Source: an uncultured Campylobacter sp. (lineage in GTDB: Bacteria; Campylobacterota; Campylobacteria; Campylobacterales; Campylobacteraceae). From it: 26,378 bases of DNA. Position numbers and translations under genes: made by a program. Under the pieces are notes generated by a model. The model searched no databases and was not told the origin of the DNA. It saw only the letters and a list, made by a program, of their open reading frames with translations. Location: contig NZ_CALIST010000066.1 of NCBI RefSeq assembly GCF_938041645.1, forward strand, positions 1 to 26,378, given 5' to 3'. Of this stretch, positions 12,837 through 21,319 are shown piece after piece (the first letter of the stretch is position 1; each line of letters starts with the position of its first letter).

Positions 12837-14224
12837 TAAATTCTTTCCTTGATTAAATTTTCTATCTCTTGCAGATCGCAAATTTTATCTATCCGCGTGC
12901 CCTTTAGCGGCTCTTTTAAAGCGCCTGAAATTTCATCCGCCCCGCACAGAGCGATATTCTGCACGAGCGCATACAGCGCCTTTTGATTATGAAAAAATCG
13001 CCCGCTGATGATCGGCACGCCGAAGCTTGCCGCCTCGATCGGACTATGTCCGCCGATATTGCGCAAAAAACTGCCGCCCAAGATCACGACGTTTGAAATT
13101 TTATAAAAGTTCGCTAGCTCCCCGAAAGCATCGAGCAAGATAAAATCGCTCCGAAGTCCAGCGCCGTCGCTAAATCGCTCAAAGCTAAGCCCGTGCTCGC
13201 GCGCCCAAGCCTTGCAAATTTCACATACCTTTTCGAAGCGCTCCGGATGCCTCGGCGCCAGGATGATTTTTAGCTTTTGCGGCGTAGTTATTGAAGCTGC
13301 CGCGTTCCGTGCGGTAGAATTTAAAGACGCACCGTTTGAAGGCGCCGTATTCGGCACGGCGGATGAAGCGTCGCTTGAAGTCGCCGCATCCAAAGAAGTT
13401 GCGTTTAAATTTACCGGCTCGGTCGAGCCCTGCTCGCCGTAAAGCTCAGCCGCAGGCAAGCTTTTATCGCCGCAGGCACCCGCTGCATATGGGTCTTTTT
13501 CGGGCGCACTCTGCGAGCCGTGAAATTTTATAAAATCGTTTAAATTTGATAAAATGAGCTCCTCTTCGCTCTCGTGAGTGTTTGAGATCGTAAGCACGAA
13601 GCTATTTGCGGCCGCGGCGGAATAGTCCTTCGTCGCAACGGCGATATTCGCGCTTTTCACGTTGCCCATGATTTTTATATTTTTTGCACCTAGCTCCCTC
13701 AGCCGCGCCGCATCAAGCTCGCTTTGCGCAAGCACCAAATCGATATTTTCAAACGCTTTTCGATAATAAAACTTAAAGCGCAGATAGCTCGCGTACGAGC
13801 GGTCGCTAATGCGCGCGTTTAGCAGGATCACGTAGCTTCCGCGCGATTTAGCGGAACGGATCAAATTTAGCCACAGCTCCGCTTCAAAAATCACCAGCAC
13901 GCGGCTGTCCGTAAGCCAAAATGGAAGCCAGTTTTCAAACGGCAGGTAGCGAGAGTTCGGCGTGAGCGCGCGCGCCGCACCGAAGCCCGTCTGCGTGGTC
14001 GTGCTAAGCGCGACGCTCTCAAATTTAGAAATTAGCGGCGCAAGAGCGTTTACCTCGCCCAAGCTACAAGCGTGAAAGTGCACCGCAGCGGGGCTAAATT
14101 TAGGGTTTTTGTATAGAAAAAATCGCGCCTTCAGGCTCGCGCGGTATTTTTTTTTAAAGCTTAGGATAAAAATAAAAGGCGCAGCTGCAAGCCACGCCAA
14201 AAACGCCAAGGCGGTGTAGATCAC
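12836..14224 (-). CDS. waaA: 3-deoxy-D-manno-octulosonic acid (Kdo) transferase with a low-complexity insertion
   Basis: WaaA adds Kdo to lipid IVA at the cytoplasmic face of the inner membrane. The N-terminus holds a membrane anchor (about 1-22) and the GT-B N-lobe motifs HACSLGEVNALAPLI (51-65), STTTQTGFGAARAL and FEAELWLNLIRSAKSRG. The C-lobe has APRHPERFEKV (323-333) and LGGSFLRNIGGHSPIEAASFGVPII (382-406). The protein is 462 residues, longer than usual. The excess is a roughly 80-residue Ala/Ser/Asn/Thr-rich segment at about 236-315 (13280-13519), between two strands of the C-lobe and without any motif. The start is GTG, overlapping the zinc-ribbon gene stop by four bases. All catalytic regions appear intact, so I expect activity. 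Confidence 0.94.
   Translation of the reverse strand: MIYTALAFLAWLAAAPFIFILSFKKKYRASLKARFFLYKNPKFSPAAVHFHACSLGEVNALAPLISKFESVALSTTTQTGFGAARALTPNSRYLPFENWLPFWLTDSRVLVIFEAELWLNLIRSAKSRGSYVILLNARISDRSYASYLRFKFYYRKAFENIDLVLAQSELDAARLRELGAKNIKIMGNVKSANIAVATKDYSAAAANSFVLTISNTHESEEELILSNLNDFIKFHGSQSAPEKDPYAAGACGDKSLPAAELYGEQGSTEPVNLNATSLDAATSSDASSAVPNTAPSNGASLNSTARNAAASITTPQKLKIILAPRHPERFEKVCEICKAWAREHGLSFERFSDGAGLRSDFILLDAFGELANFYKISNVVILGGSFLRNIGGHSPIEAASFGVPIISGRFFHNQKALYALVQNIALCGADEISGALKEPLKGTRIDKICDLQEIENLIKERI
13280..13519 (-). other. Low-complexity insertion inside waaA
   Basis: The segment encodes residues about 236-315 and is dominated by Ala, Ser, Asn, Thr, Pro and Gly. It separates THESEEELILSNLNDF from KLKIILAPRHPERF, which are close together in normal WaaA proteins. 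It keeps the frame and contains no repeats long enough to count as a tandem array. Confidence 0.7.
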
Positions 14225-14928
14225 TCGGCTTCTTTATACAAAATTCTGCCGCAATACGGGCAGGTTACGATGTCGTCGCTTTTGATGACCGCAGAATAGG
14301 TCTTGTCGCTTATACGCATAAAGCAGCCGTAGCAGGCCTGTTTGCGCACCGGCGAGACCGCCGTATTGCCCGCCCATTTGCGGATCTTTTCGTAGAATGA
14401 GACGGTTTTTGGGTTCATCGCCTGCATTAGTTTATCGCGCTTGGCGTAGATCGCGCCGCGAGCGACCTCGACCTCGCCCATCTCGGCGCTTACCTGCTCT
14501 TGCAAGCTTTTTAGCTCGGCTTCAAACGCCTCTTGCTTTTCGCTCTGTTCTTTTACAAGCGCTTCCTTTGCGGCTACGATCTTTTCTAACCTTTCGATCT
14601 CCTCGTTTGTGGCCTCGAGCTGCTCTTTTGCGATATCCTCTTCGACGCTAAGGGCTTTGATCTCCTTTTCGGTTTTTGCCGCGCCGCTTTTTTTGCCCGT
14701 GCTTTTTAGCTTGGACGAAAAGGCGCTAAGCTGCGCGTTTGCTTGTAAAATTTGAGATTTTAGCTCGGCGATCTCCGCATTTAGAGTTTCGATCTGTTCC
14801 TTTGCGCCTGAAATTTCGCCGCTTTTTTTGCCCAGCTTCTCCTGTGCAGCCTCGATTTTAGGCTTAAATCCGTCCAGCTGCTTATCGAATTCGCAAAGCT
14901 GCACCAATTGGCTTAAATATTTGTTCAT
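14221..14928 (-). CDS. Coiled-coil C4 zinc-ribbon protein, HP0958/FlgZ-like
   Basis: The 235 residues are a long charged coiled coil (about 10-170, rich in E, K, A and Q) followed by a C-terminal zinc ribbon, CYGCFMRISD...VTCPYCGRILY (cysteines around 200-203 and 223-226). Its position between the Nif3-like gene and waaA is the same as H. pylori HP0958 and C. jejuni Cj0706. HP0958 binds the sigma-54 factor RpoN and flagellin mRNA and is needed for flagella. By synteny and architecture this is the likely orthologue, acting in the cytoplasm. The ATG has AAAGGAAG upstream. It overlaps waaA by four bases and follows the Nif3-like gene by nine. Confidence 0.88.
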   Translation of the reverse strand: MNKYLSQLVQLCEFDKQLDGFKPKIEAAQEKLGKKSGEISGAKEQIETLNAEIAELKSQILQANAQLSAFSSKLKSTGKKSGAAKTEKEIKALSVEEDIAKEQLEATNEEIERLEKIVAAKEALVKEQSEKQEAFEAELKSLQEQVSAEMGEVEVARGAIYAKRDKLMQAMNPKTVSFYEKIRKWAGNTAVSPVRKQACYGCFMRISDKTYSAVIKSDDIVTCPYCGRILYKEAE

Positions 14929-14937
14929 CTTCTTCCT

Positions 14938-15660
14938 TTAATAATACGTAAATGGATTTTCCTGCTCGCTTATTATAACTTCAATTTCGCTTTTTTGCAA
15001 GAAAGGTGCGAGCGCGCGCCCAAAATAGCGCTCACTTTCAAAATGATTTATATCGATCAAACTCACGCCGTTTTCTAAATTTTGAAGCGCGGCGTGATAT
15101 TTTATATCGCCCGTGATGAAGCAATCCACACCTAAGCTTTGATTTAGTTCGCTTCCGCTGCCGGTGCAAAGCGCGATATTTCGGATAAAATTTTTCGTCT
15201 TTACGGCGCGCAGATGCTCGATGCCAAGCTTGCGTTTTATATCCGCGCACAGCTGCTCGAAGCTCAAATCCGCGCGCATGAAAACCAAAAATTCCCGCTC
15301 ATCCGTAATTTCAAATTTTAAAATTTCGCGCGCTACGAACCCGTTTAAAACGTGCTTGTCAAAGTTCGTATGCATCGCGATGAGAGAGATATTTTTGCGA
15401 ATCATCTCATAGATCAAATTTGCAGGATAGAGCCGCGGATCAAGCGATTTTAGCGGACTGAAAATCAGCGGGTGGTGCACCACGAAAAGCGAGCCCGCCT
15501 CCGCCTCGCGCACCAGCTCGCTAGTAACGTCGAGACTTAGATAGATTTTTGAAATTTCATCATCCAAGTTTCCGAGCAAAAGCCTGCTATTATCCCACGC
15601 CTCCGCGTCGCAAAATGGCGCGGCGGCGTTTAAAATTTCATAAATTTCGCCCGTTTTCAT
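14938..15660 (-). CDS. Nif3/YbgI-family dinuclear metal-binding protein
   Basis: The 240-residue product shows the family metal-binding motifs: VVHHPLIFSPLKSLD (about 56-70), AMHTNFDKH (about 95-103), DCFITGDIKYHAAL (about 178-191) and INHFESER (about 201-208). Nif3-like proteins form toroidal hexamers with two metal ions per subunit. They are often named GTP cyclohydrolase I type 2, but their in vivo reaction is not established. A GTG nine bases upstream (15669) overlapping the glyQ stop as GTGA is the alternative start. I prefer the ATG because it begins MKTGEIYEIL, the usual family opening. The gene keeps its conserved place after glyQ. Confidence 0.9.
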   Translation of the reverse strand: MKTGEIYEILNAAAPFCDAEAWDNSRLLLGNLDDEISKIYLSLDVTSELVREAEAGSLFVVHHPLIFSPLKSLDPRLYPANLIYEMIRKNISLIAMHTNFDKHVLNGFVAREILKFEITDEREFLVFMRADLSFEQLCADIKRKLGIEHLRAVKTKNFIRNIALCTGSGSELNQSLGVDCFITGDIKYHAALQNLENGVSLIDINHFESERYFGRALAPFLQKSEIEVIISEQENPFTYY

Positions 15661-15665
15661 AAATT

Positions 15666-16664
15666 TCACTTTTCGCTTTTATCCGCTTTGTCTGCGGCGT
15701 TTTTCTTGCCGTGGGCGTTTTTTAAATTTGCGCCTGCGGAGGAAGCGGGCGCCGCGCCGCCGTCTTTGCCGCCTTTTTTATCGCTGCACGCCGTGCCGCA
15801 AAGATCGGCGACATATTTTTGCGGATCTGCGTAGCAAAGCGCGCAGTTTTTGGCAAGATCGCGGATCTTTAAAATATAATCCTGCCTCTGCGTAACCGAG
15901 ATCGCTCCGCGCGCGTCAAGGACGTTGAACGTGTGCGCCGCGAGCATGCAGTAATCATACGCAGGAAGCGCCAGGCCGTGCTTTAGGATGCTTTTGCACT
16001 CGCCGAAGCAGTTTTCAAATTGATTAAAAAGCATCGCGATGTCCGCGAGCTCGAAGTTGTATTTGCTAAACTCAAACTCGCCCCTTTTATGCACGTCGCC
16101 GTAGGTCACGAGCCCCGCTTTGTCGTCCCAGACGATGTCGTAAACGTCGTCTTTGTTTTGCAGATACATCGCCAAGCGCTCAAGTCCGTAGGTGATCTCG
16201 CCGCTTATGAGCTCGCACGTGATGCCGCCTACCTGCTGAAAATATGTAAACTGCGTCACCTCCATGCCGTCTAGCCAAACCTCCCAGCCAAGCCCCCAGG
16301 CCCCTAGCGTCGGGCTCTCCCAGTTGTCTTCTACGAAGCGAATATCGTGGCTTTTAAGATCGAGCCCAAGCTTTTCCAGGCTTTTTAGATAGAGCTCTTG
16401 GATATTATCCGGGCTCGGTTTTAAGATCACCTGAAACTGATAATACGCGCCGAGGCGGTTTGGGTTTTCGCCGTAGCGCCCGTCTGTGGGGCGACGCGAG
16501 GGTGCTACGTATGCAGCGCGCCACGGCTTACTTCCTAGACTGCGCAAAAAGGTAGCCTGATGATAGGTGCCTGCGCCCGCGGGCATATCGTAGGGCTGAA
16601 CGAGCAAGCAGCCCTGCTCGTGCCAGTAGTTTTGAAGCGTCAAAATAATCTGTGAAAACGTCAT
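15666..16664 (-). CDS. glyQ: Glycyl-tRNA synthetase alpha subunit with a Lys/Ala-rich tail
   Basis: GlyQ is the catalytic subunit of the heterotetrameric bacterial glycyl-tRNA synthetase. The whole class II core is present, from TFSQIILTLQNYWHEQGC through LVQPYDMPAGAGTYHQATFL, WRAAYVAPSRRPTDGRYGENPNR, QFQVILKPSP, WGLGWEVWLDGMEVTQFTYFQQVGG and EITYGLERLAMYLQ. The core ends near residue 289. Residues 290-332 are an extra Lys/Ala/Gly/Ser-rich tail (CSDKKGGKDGGAAPASSAG and onward) absent from typical GlyQ. glyS is not in the window. The gene is first in the long minus-strand run, 410 bases downstream of purE, with AAAAGGAT before its ATG. Confidence 0.97.
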   Translation of the reverse strand: MTFSQIILTLQNYWHEQGCLLVQPYDMPAGAGTYHQATFLRSLGSKPWRAAYVAPSRRPTDGRYGENPNRLGAYYQFQVILKPSPDNIQELYLKSLEKLGLDLKSHDIRFVEDNWESPTLGAWGLGWEVWLDGMEVTQFTYFQQVGGITCELISGEITYGLERLAMYLQNKDDVYDIVWDDKAGLVTYGDVHKRGEFEFSKYNFELADIAMLFNQFENCFGECKSILKHGLALPAYDYCMLAAHTFNVLDARGAISVTQRQDYILKIRDLAKNCALCYADPQKYVADLCGTACSDKKGGKDGGAAPASSAGANLKNAHGKKNAADKADKSEK

Positions 16665-17074
16665 TTTTATCCTTTTATCGTTGATTTATAAATTCTAGTG
16701 CGTCACACGCCGCAAAATTCTAAAATTCTAAAATTTTAAAATTTCATCTGTGAGTCGCGAGCAGCGCAAAATTTTATGCCTATTAGAGCGGCTCTGAAAT
16801 TTTATGCCTATCGGGGCAGACCTAAAATTTCGCGCGACTAAATTTTATCTGAAAATTTAGCTTCGTCAAAATTTTGCGCCGTTAAGCTTGTCGCTAGCTC
16901 TAGAGGCGATTTGCTACACGGCTTGTAAGCGCAGCTGCGGCAAGTCCGCAGGCGTGCCGTTCCAAAAAGGTCGTATTAATCTGCGCGCGGGCAAAATTTT
17001 CTTGCTGTCGCGACCCGTCTTTTTGGCTCTTTCGTCCTTTAGAATAGAATTTTGCTTTTAAATTTAGCGGCGCG
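16665..17074. other. Intergenic region with direct repeats, no gene
   Basis: No gene is supported in these 410 bases. AAATTTTATGCCTAT occurs twice at a 28-base period (16769-16783 and 16797-16811), and its first 12 bases recur after glnA (21314-21325). AT-rich AAATTTTAAAATTT-like words alternate with GC-rich patches such as GCAGCTGCGGCAAGTCCGCAG. C. jejuni carries a gene (Cj0703) between purE and glyQ, as I recall; I see no intact or clearly decayed counterpart. Confidence 0.6.
16769..16811. repeat. Two direct copies of AAATTTTATGCCTAT
   Basis: The 15-base unit occurs at 16769-16783 and 16797-16811. Between them is TAGAGCGGCTCTG, and after the second copy CGGGGCAGACC, so the repeated word alternates with GC-rich inserts. 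A 12-base version (AAATTTTATGCC) lies just after glnA. Confidence 0.75.
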
Positions 17075-17569
17075 CTACAGCAGCACTTCGATCTGCTCGG
17101 AGTCCTTTTTCAGCGCCTCAGCTTTTGCCGCGCGATCCGCCTTTAGCTTCGAGCTTAGAACCTCGTCGTTTAGAGCTAAAATTTGCACCGCCAGATACGC
17201 CGCATTTTTCGCTCCCGCCTTTCCGATCGCAAGCGTCGCGACGGGGATGCCCGCAGGCATCTGCACGGTCGAATACAGCGCATCTACGCCGCCGAGCGCG
17301 CTGCCGCCGAGCGGGACGCCTAGCACCGGCTTGGTCGTATTCGCAGCGACTGCGCCCGCAAGATGCGCCGCCATGCCCGCCGCACAGATGAAAACTTGCG
17401 CACCCTTTTTCTCGGCGTCCGCGACGTATTTTGCCGTGCGGGCGGGGCTTCGGTGCGCGGAGGAGACGATCATCTCGTACGGCGCGCCGAATTCGTTTAA
17501 AATTTTAGCCGCCTCGTAAACGACCTCGTAATCGCTCTTTGAGCCCATTATTATAGAAACAAATTTCAT
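17075..17569 (-). CDS. purE: N5-carboxyaminoimidazole ribonucleotide mutase PurE (class I)
   Basis: The 164-residue product converts N5-CAIR to CAIR in purine synthesis. Signature segments are VSIIMGSKSDYEVV (N-terminal, phosphate and substrate binding), VSSAHRSPARTAKYV (about 35-49, with the catalytic histidine), AAGMAAHLAGAVAANTTKPV and GVPLGGSALGGVDALYS. The frame extends eight codons upstream, but the ATG at 17569 has AAGGAG six bases ahead and begins MKFVSIIMGS, the family norm. It overlaps the U32 gene stop by four bases (ATGA), so it is coupled to that gene. Confidence 0.97.
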   Translation of the reverse strand: MKFVSIIMGSKSDYEVVYEAAKILNEFGAPYEMIVSSAHRSPARTAKYVADAEKKGAQVFICAAGMAAHLAGAVAANTTKPVLGVPLGGSALGGVDALYSTVQMPAGIPVATLAIGKAGAKNAAYLAVQILALNDEVLSSKLKADRAAKAEALKKDSEQIEVLL

Positions 17570-18834
17570 TCTATCTCCTTTCTTAAAAAGCAAAACTCTG
17601 CAAGCTTCGTAGGCAGCTTGATCTCATTTAGATTGCCGCTGTGAATCTCGCTAAATTCCTTACCGCTACGGCTTTGCAGCCTCTTAAATTTTAAATGCGG
17701 CTTGCCGCTAAGCTCGTAAATTTCGCCGATTTCATTATCGCAAGGGCAAATTTTAAAGCCGCGCGGAGCAAAAATTTCATACGAAACGCCCGGTAAAATT
17801 TTATCTTTGACGCTTATAAACTCGCCGTCTTCGCTGATAGCACAGACCTGATGCGTGCCAAGCTCGATACTGCGGTCTAAATTTTGCGTATCCTCTCGCT
17901 CGTATGGGCGTTTTATCAAATATCCGTCGCTAAAGCCGCGGTTTTTAAGCGTCGCGATCTCGCGCTCGTAAACACGGGCCTCAAATTTATCGCTCGCGGC
18001 ATCGTCGATCGCCGCGCGGTAAGCGTTCGTGGCGCATGCGACGTAGTATTCGCTCTTGGTGCGCCCTTCGATTTTGAAGCTGTCGATCGCGCCCGTTTGC
18101 ATGATCTTTTGCACGTGCGAAATGAGGCTAAGATCCTTCGCGTTCATTACGAAAGTGCCCTCCCCCTCGCGCTCTTGTAAGCGGAAAAGCGCGCTGGTTT
18201 CAGGATTTTTCGCGTAAAGCTCATAGTTAAATCTGCAGTCGTTCGCGCAGCTTCCGCGGTTGCTGAAGCGCCCGCTTTGCACCGCGCTAACAAGACAGCG
18301 CCCGCTGTATGCGAAACACATCGAGCCGTGCACGAAAATTTCAATCTGCAGGTTCGGAATTTTATCTTTGATCTCTACGGCGTCTTTGAGCGTCATTTCG
18401 CGCGCCGCGACGATGCGAACGGCGCCCAGCTCTGCCCAAACCTGCGCATCGAGATAGTTTAGCACGTTGGCTTGGGTGGAGACGTGAATCGGAATTTCTG
18501 GAGCTACGGCTCGCGCGAGGCTCGCGACGCCTGGGGTGGCGATTAAAATTCCATCCACGCGCAGATCGCGAAGAAATTCCAAATGCCTTTCGATGTTTCC
18601 TAGCTGGCCGTTGGTCGCAAAGCCGTTTACGGTCGCATAGAGCTTCTTGCCGCGCTCGTGCGCGTACGCGACGCCCTGCGCGAAGCTTTCCTTGCTAAAT
18701 TCCTTCGCGCTTCGCTGGCGCAGCGAAAATGAGCCGGTGCTCGCATACACGGCGTCCGCGCCGTAAGCTAGGGCGATTTTTAGTTTCGTTAAATTCCCAG
18801 CAGGAGCTAAGAGTTCGGGTTTTTTCAAATACAT
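17566..18834 (-). CDS. Peptidase U32 family protein, TrhP (YegQ)-like
   Basis: The 422-residue protein opens with KPELLAPAGNLTKLKIALAYGADAVYAS, the U32 signature. It carries the cysteine cluster region MCFAYSGRCLVSAVQSGRFS followed by RGSCANDCRF (about 172-202), expected to bind an iron-sulphur cluster. Although named peptidases or collagenases (H. pylori PrtC), most U32 proteins are now linked to RNA or cofactor hydroxylation. TrhP makes 5-hydroxyuridine at tRNA position 34. Size and motifs fit TrhP better than the longer rRNA enzyme RlhA. It is followed by purE with a four-base overlap and is divergent from the PHP gene. AGGA touches the ATG directly, an unusually close spacing. Confidence 0.85.
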   Translation of the reverse strand: MYLKKPELLAPAGNLTKLKIALAYGADAVYASTGSFSLRQRSAKEFSKESFAQGVAYAHERGKKLYATVNGFATNGQLGNIERHLEFLRDLRVDGILIATPGVASLARAVAPEIPIHVSTQANVLNYLDAQVWAELGAVRIVAAREMTLKDAVEIKDKIPNLQIEIFVHGSMCFAYSGRCLVSAVQSGRFSNRGSCANDCRFNYELYAKNPETSALFRLQEREGEGTFVMNAKDLSLISHVQKIMQTGAIDSFKIEGRTKSEYYVACATNAYRAAIDDAASDKFEARVYEREIATLKNRGFSDGYLIKRPYEREDTQNLDRSIELGTHQVCAISEDGEFISVKDKILPGVSYEIFAPRGFKICPCDNEIGEIYELSGKPHLKFKRLQSRSGKEFSEIHSGNLNEIKLPTKLAEFCFLRKEIE

Positions 18835-18863
18835 TCCTAGTAATTTTTTAAGCGCGATTTTAC

Positions 18864-18869
18864 TACAAT
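18864..18869 (+). promoter_or_regulatory. -10 candidate of the PHP gene
   Basis: TACAAT lies 30 bases upstream of the ATG at 18900, in the 65-base gap between divergent genes. The predicted start near 18876 leaves a leader with AAGGAG at 18888-18893. No -35 box is evident. Confidence 0.45.
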
Positions 18870-18899
18870 TTAGCCAAAATTTTATTTAAGGAGCAGTTG

Positions 18900-19688
18900 A
18901 TGCGAGCCGATCTACACAACCACACCTATCTTTGCAACCACGCTAACGGCGAGCCGCGACAGTATTTGGAAGCGGCGATCGCACGAGGCATAGAAATTTT
19001 CGGCTTTGCGGATCACGCGCCGATGAACTTCGATCAAAAATACCGAATGAGCTTCGAGCAGATGGATCTTTACGAGCGGATGATTAGAGATCTGCAAGAT
19101 GAGTTTAGCGGGCGGATCGACGTGCGACTGGGATATGAGGTCGATTTTATGACGAAAAAAGAGCTAATGGATGAGCGGATTTTCGCGCGCGAGATCGATT
19201 ATCTCATCGGCTCGGTGCATTTTTTAAACAACTGGGGCTTTGATAACGAGGAATTTTTAGATCAGTGGAGCGGGCGCGAGATAGACGACATTTATCGCGA
19301 ATACTTTGCGCTGATCTGCGCGCTGTGCAAAAGCGGCAAATTCGACATTTTAGGGCATATGGATCTGATTAAAATTTTTAAATTTACTCCAAAAAAAGAT
19401 ATCAGAGTTTTAGCAGGCGGCGCGATAAATGCGATCAAGAAAAGCGGCATCGTCGTGGAGCTAAACTCCGCGGGGCTTCGCAAGCCTGCAAATGAAATTT
19501 ATCCAAGCGACGCGCTTTTGCAGATGCTAGCCGATGCAGACGTGCCGATCACGCTTAGCTCGGACGCGCACTCGGTAGCTCAAGTAGCGCTAAACTACGA
19601 TAAAATTTACGCCAAAGCGCGCGAGTTCGGCTACGAGCGGATCGCCGTTTTCAAAAATCGCGAGCGGCAGTTTGTAAATCTGGCGTAA
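18900..19688 (+). CDS. PHP-domain phosphoesterase, histidinol-phosphatase (HisJ/HisK)-like
   Basis: The 262-residue protein has the four PHP metal motifs in order: ADLHNHTYLCNHA (3-15), FADHAPM (about 38-44), GYEVDFM (about 79-85) with IGSVHFLNNWG (about 102-112), and ILGHMDLIKIF (about 150-160), ending with TLSSDAHSVAQV (about 219-230). These bind two or three metal ions for phosphate ester hydrolysis. The family is usually called histidinol-phosphatase. No his gene is nearby, and many Campylobacter have a bifunctional HisB, so the true substrate may differ. The ATG at 18900 is preferred over a TTG one codon earlier because AAGGAG lies six bases before it. Confidence 0.87.
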   Translation: MRADLHNHTYLCNHANGEPRQYLEAAIARGIEIFGFADHAPMNFDQKYRMSFEQMDLYERMIRDLQDEFSGRIDVRLGYEVDFMTKKELMDERIFAREIDYLIGSVHFLNNWGFDNEEFLDQWSGREIDDIYREYFALICALCKSGKFDILGHMDLIKIFKFTPKKDIRVLAGGAINAIKKSGIVVELNSAGLRKPANEIYPSDALLQMLADADVPITLSSDAHSVAQVALNYDKIYAKAREFGYERIAVFKNRERQFVNLA

Positions 19689-19825
19689 ATTTACGGCGGC
19701 CGTCTTTAAATTTTAAAAGGCGCGGCGGCGAGAAATTTTAAAATTTCAAAAGCTTCGGCGGCGCAAAATTTTAAAAATCGCGGCGCGCAAAACGGCGCAG
19801 ATAAAGTCGAATTTCAACTAAATAA

Positions 19826-19834
19826 TGTTAAAAT
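19826..19834 (+). promoter_or_regulatory. Extended -10 promoter of glnA
   Basis: TGTTAAAAT fits the extended -10 form TGnTATAAT with one mismatch, 46 bases before the glnA ATG. The same TGnTAAAAT form is found before the YciI-like gene. The leader then contains a five-base-pair hairpin (GCCCG 19850-19854, CGGGC 19859-19863) just before the AAAGGA site (19869-19874). Confidence 0.5.
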
Positions 19835-19880
19835 CCGCCGTTAAATTTAGCCCGAATACGGGCGGAAAAAAGGAAAAAAT

Positions 19881-21308
19881 ATGGGAAAATTTGTTAATGA
19901 CGTGAAGGAATTTTTTAAATTTTGCGATGAAAATGAGGTCGAGTTCGTGGATTTTAGATTTACCGATCTAAAAGGCACCTGGCACCACGTCGCTTACAAC
20001 TACAAGCGCCTGCCGAAGGACTTCGCCGACGGAATTCCGTTCGACGCGAGCTCGGTAGCGGCGTGGCAGCCGATCGATAAATCCGATATGATGCTAAAGC
20101 CCGACGTGCAAACGGCATTTTTGGATCCGTTCACCGCGGACGTGACGATCATCGTCATCTGCGACGTTTACGACATCTACAAAAACGAGCTTTACGAAAA
20201 ATGCCCGCGCTCGATCGCTAAAAAAGCCGAGCAGTTTCTGCAAACCACGGGTCTTGGAGATACCTGCTACTTCGGGCCGGAGAATGAGTTTTTCGTTTTC
20301 GACGACGTAAAGATCATCGACGATATGAACTGCGCGATGTTTAAGGTGGATACCGAAGAGGGGCATTGGAATAGCGGCAAAAACTACAAAGACGGCTTTA
20401 ATAGCGGCCACCGCCCTGGCGTAAAGGGCGGCTACTTCCCCGTCCAGCCCGTCGATTCGATGGTCGATCTGCGCGCCGAGATGCTAAAAGTGCTAGAACA
20501 GATCGGGCTTGAGACCTTCATCTGCCACCACGAAGTAGCGCAAGGACAAGGCGAGATCGGCGTCAAATACGGCACTCTCGTCGAGGCCGCCGACAACGTG
20601 CAAAAATACAAATACGTCGTAAAGATGGTCGCGCACCTAAACGGCAAAACCGCGACCTTTATGCCAAAGCCGCTCTACGGCGATAACGGCAGCGGAATGC
20701 ACGTGCACCAATCGATCTGGAAAAAGGGCAAAAATACCTTTTACAAAAAGGGCAACTATGCAAATTTAAGCGACGCGGCGAGATGGTATATCGGCGGCGT
20801 GCTAAAGCATGCGCGCAGCATCGCGGCGTTTACGAACCCGAGCACCAACAGCTATAAGCGCCTAATCCCGGGCTTTGAGGCGCCGTCAATTCTAACTTAT
20901 TCGAGCCAAAACCGCTCAGCTTCGATCCGTATCCCTTACGGCAGCGGCGAGAACTCCGTGCGCGCCGAGATGCGCTTCCCCGATAGCACCGCGTGCCCGT
21001 ATTTGGCGTTTGCGGCGATGCTGATGGCGGGAATCGACGGCATCAAAAACAAAACCGAGCCGGTGGGGCCGATGGATGAAAATTTATTCAAGCTGCACCT
21101 GGATGAGATCCGCGAGCGCGGCATCGAGCAGCTTCCGCACACGCTTCGCGGCAGCCTAGAGGCGGTGATCCGCGATAACGAGTATCTGCGCCCGATAATG
21201 AGCGAGCTTTTTATCGAGACCTATCAGCATTTTAAATTTGAAACGCAGGTTTGGCCTTACGAGGCGCGCCCTACGCCGTTTGAGTTTGCGACGAACTATT
21301 CGTGCTAA
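19881..21308 (+). CDS. glnA: Glutamine synthetase, type I
   Basis: GlnA makes glutamine from glutamate, ammonia and ATP as a cytosolic dodecamer. The 475-residue length is typical of GS-I. Motifs are the N-terminal EVEFVDFRFTDLKGTWHH with the loop PFDASSVAAW, GPENEFFVFDD and HHEVAQGQGEIGVKYGTL, the ATP/metal segment NGSGMHVHQSIWK, the glutamate-binding NPSTNSYKRLIPGFEAP, and NRSASIRIPYG. The tyrosine that is adenylylated in enterobacterial GlnA (NLY) is a phenylalanine here (F403 in ENLFKLHLDE), so regulation by adenylylation is not expected. H. pylori GlnA likewise lacks the site. The gene stands alone, with an extended -10 promoter and AAAGGA before the ATG. Confidence 0.98.
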   Translation: MGKFVNDVKEFFKFCDENEVEFVDFRFTDLKGTWHHVAYNYKRLPKDFADGIPFDASSVAAWQPIDKSDMMLKPDVQTAFLDPFTADVTIIVICDVYDIYKNELYEKCPRSIAKKAEQFLQTTGLGDTCYFGPENEFFVFDDVKIIDDMNCAMFKVDTEEGHWNSGKNYKDGFNSGHRPGVKGGYFPVQPVDSMVDLRAEMLKVLEQIGLETFICHHEVAQGQGEIGVKYGTLVEAADNVQKYKYVVKMVAHLNGKTATFMPKPLYGDNGSGMHVHQSIWKKGKNTFYKKGNYANLSDAARWYIGGVLKHARSIAAFTNPSTNSYKRLIPGFEAPSILTYSSQNRSASIRIPYGSGENSVRAEMRFPDSTACPYLAFAAMLMAGIDGIKNKTEPVGPMDENLFKLHLDEIRERGIEQLPHTLRGSLEAVIRDNEYLRPIMSELFIETYQHFKFETQVWPYEARPTPFEFATNYSC

Positions 21309-21319
21309 GACCAAATTTT

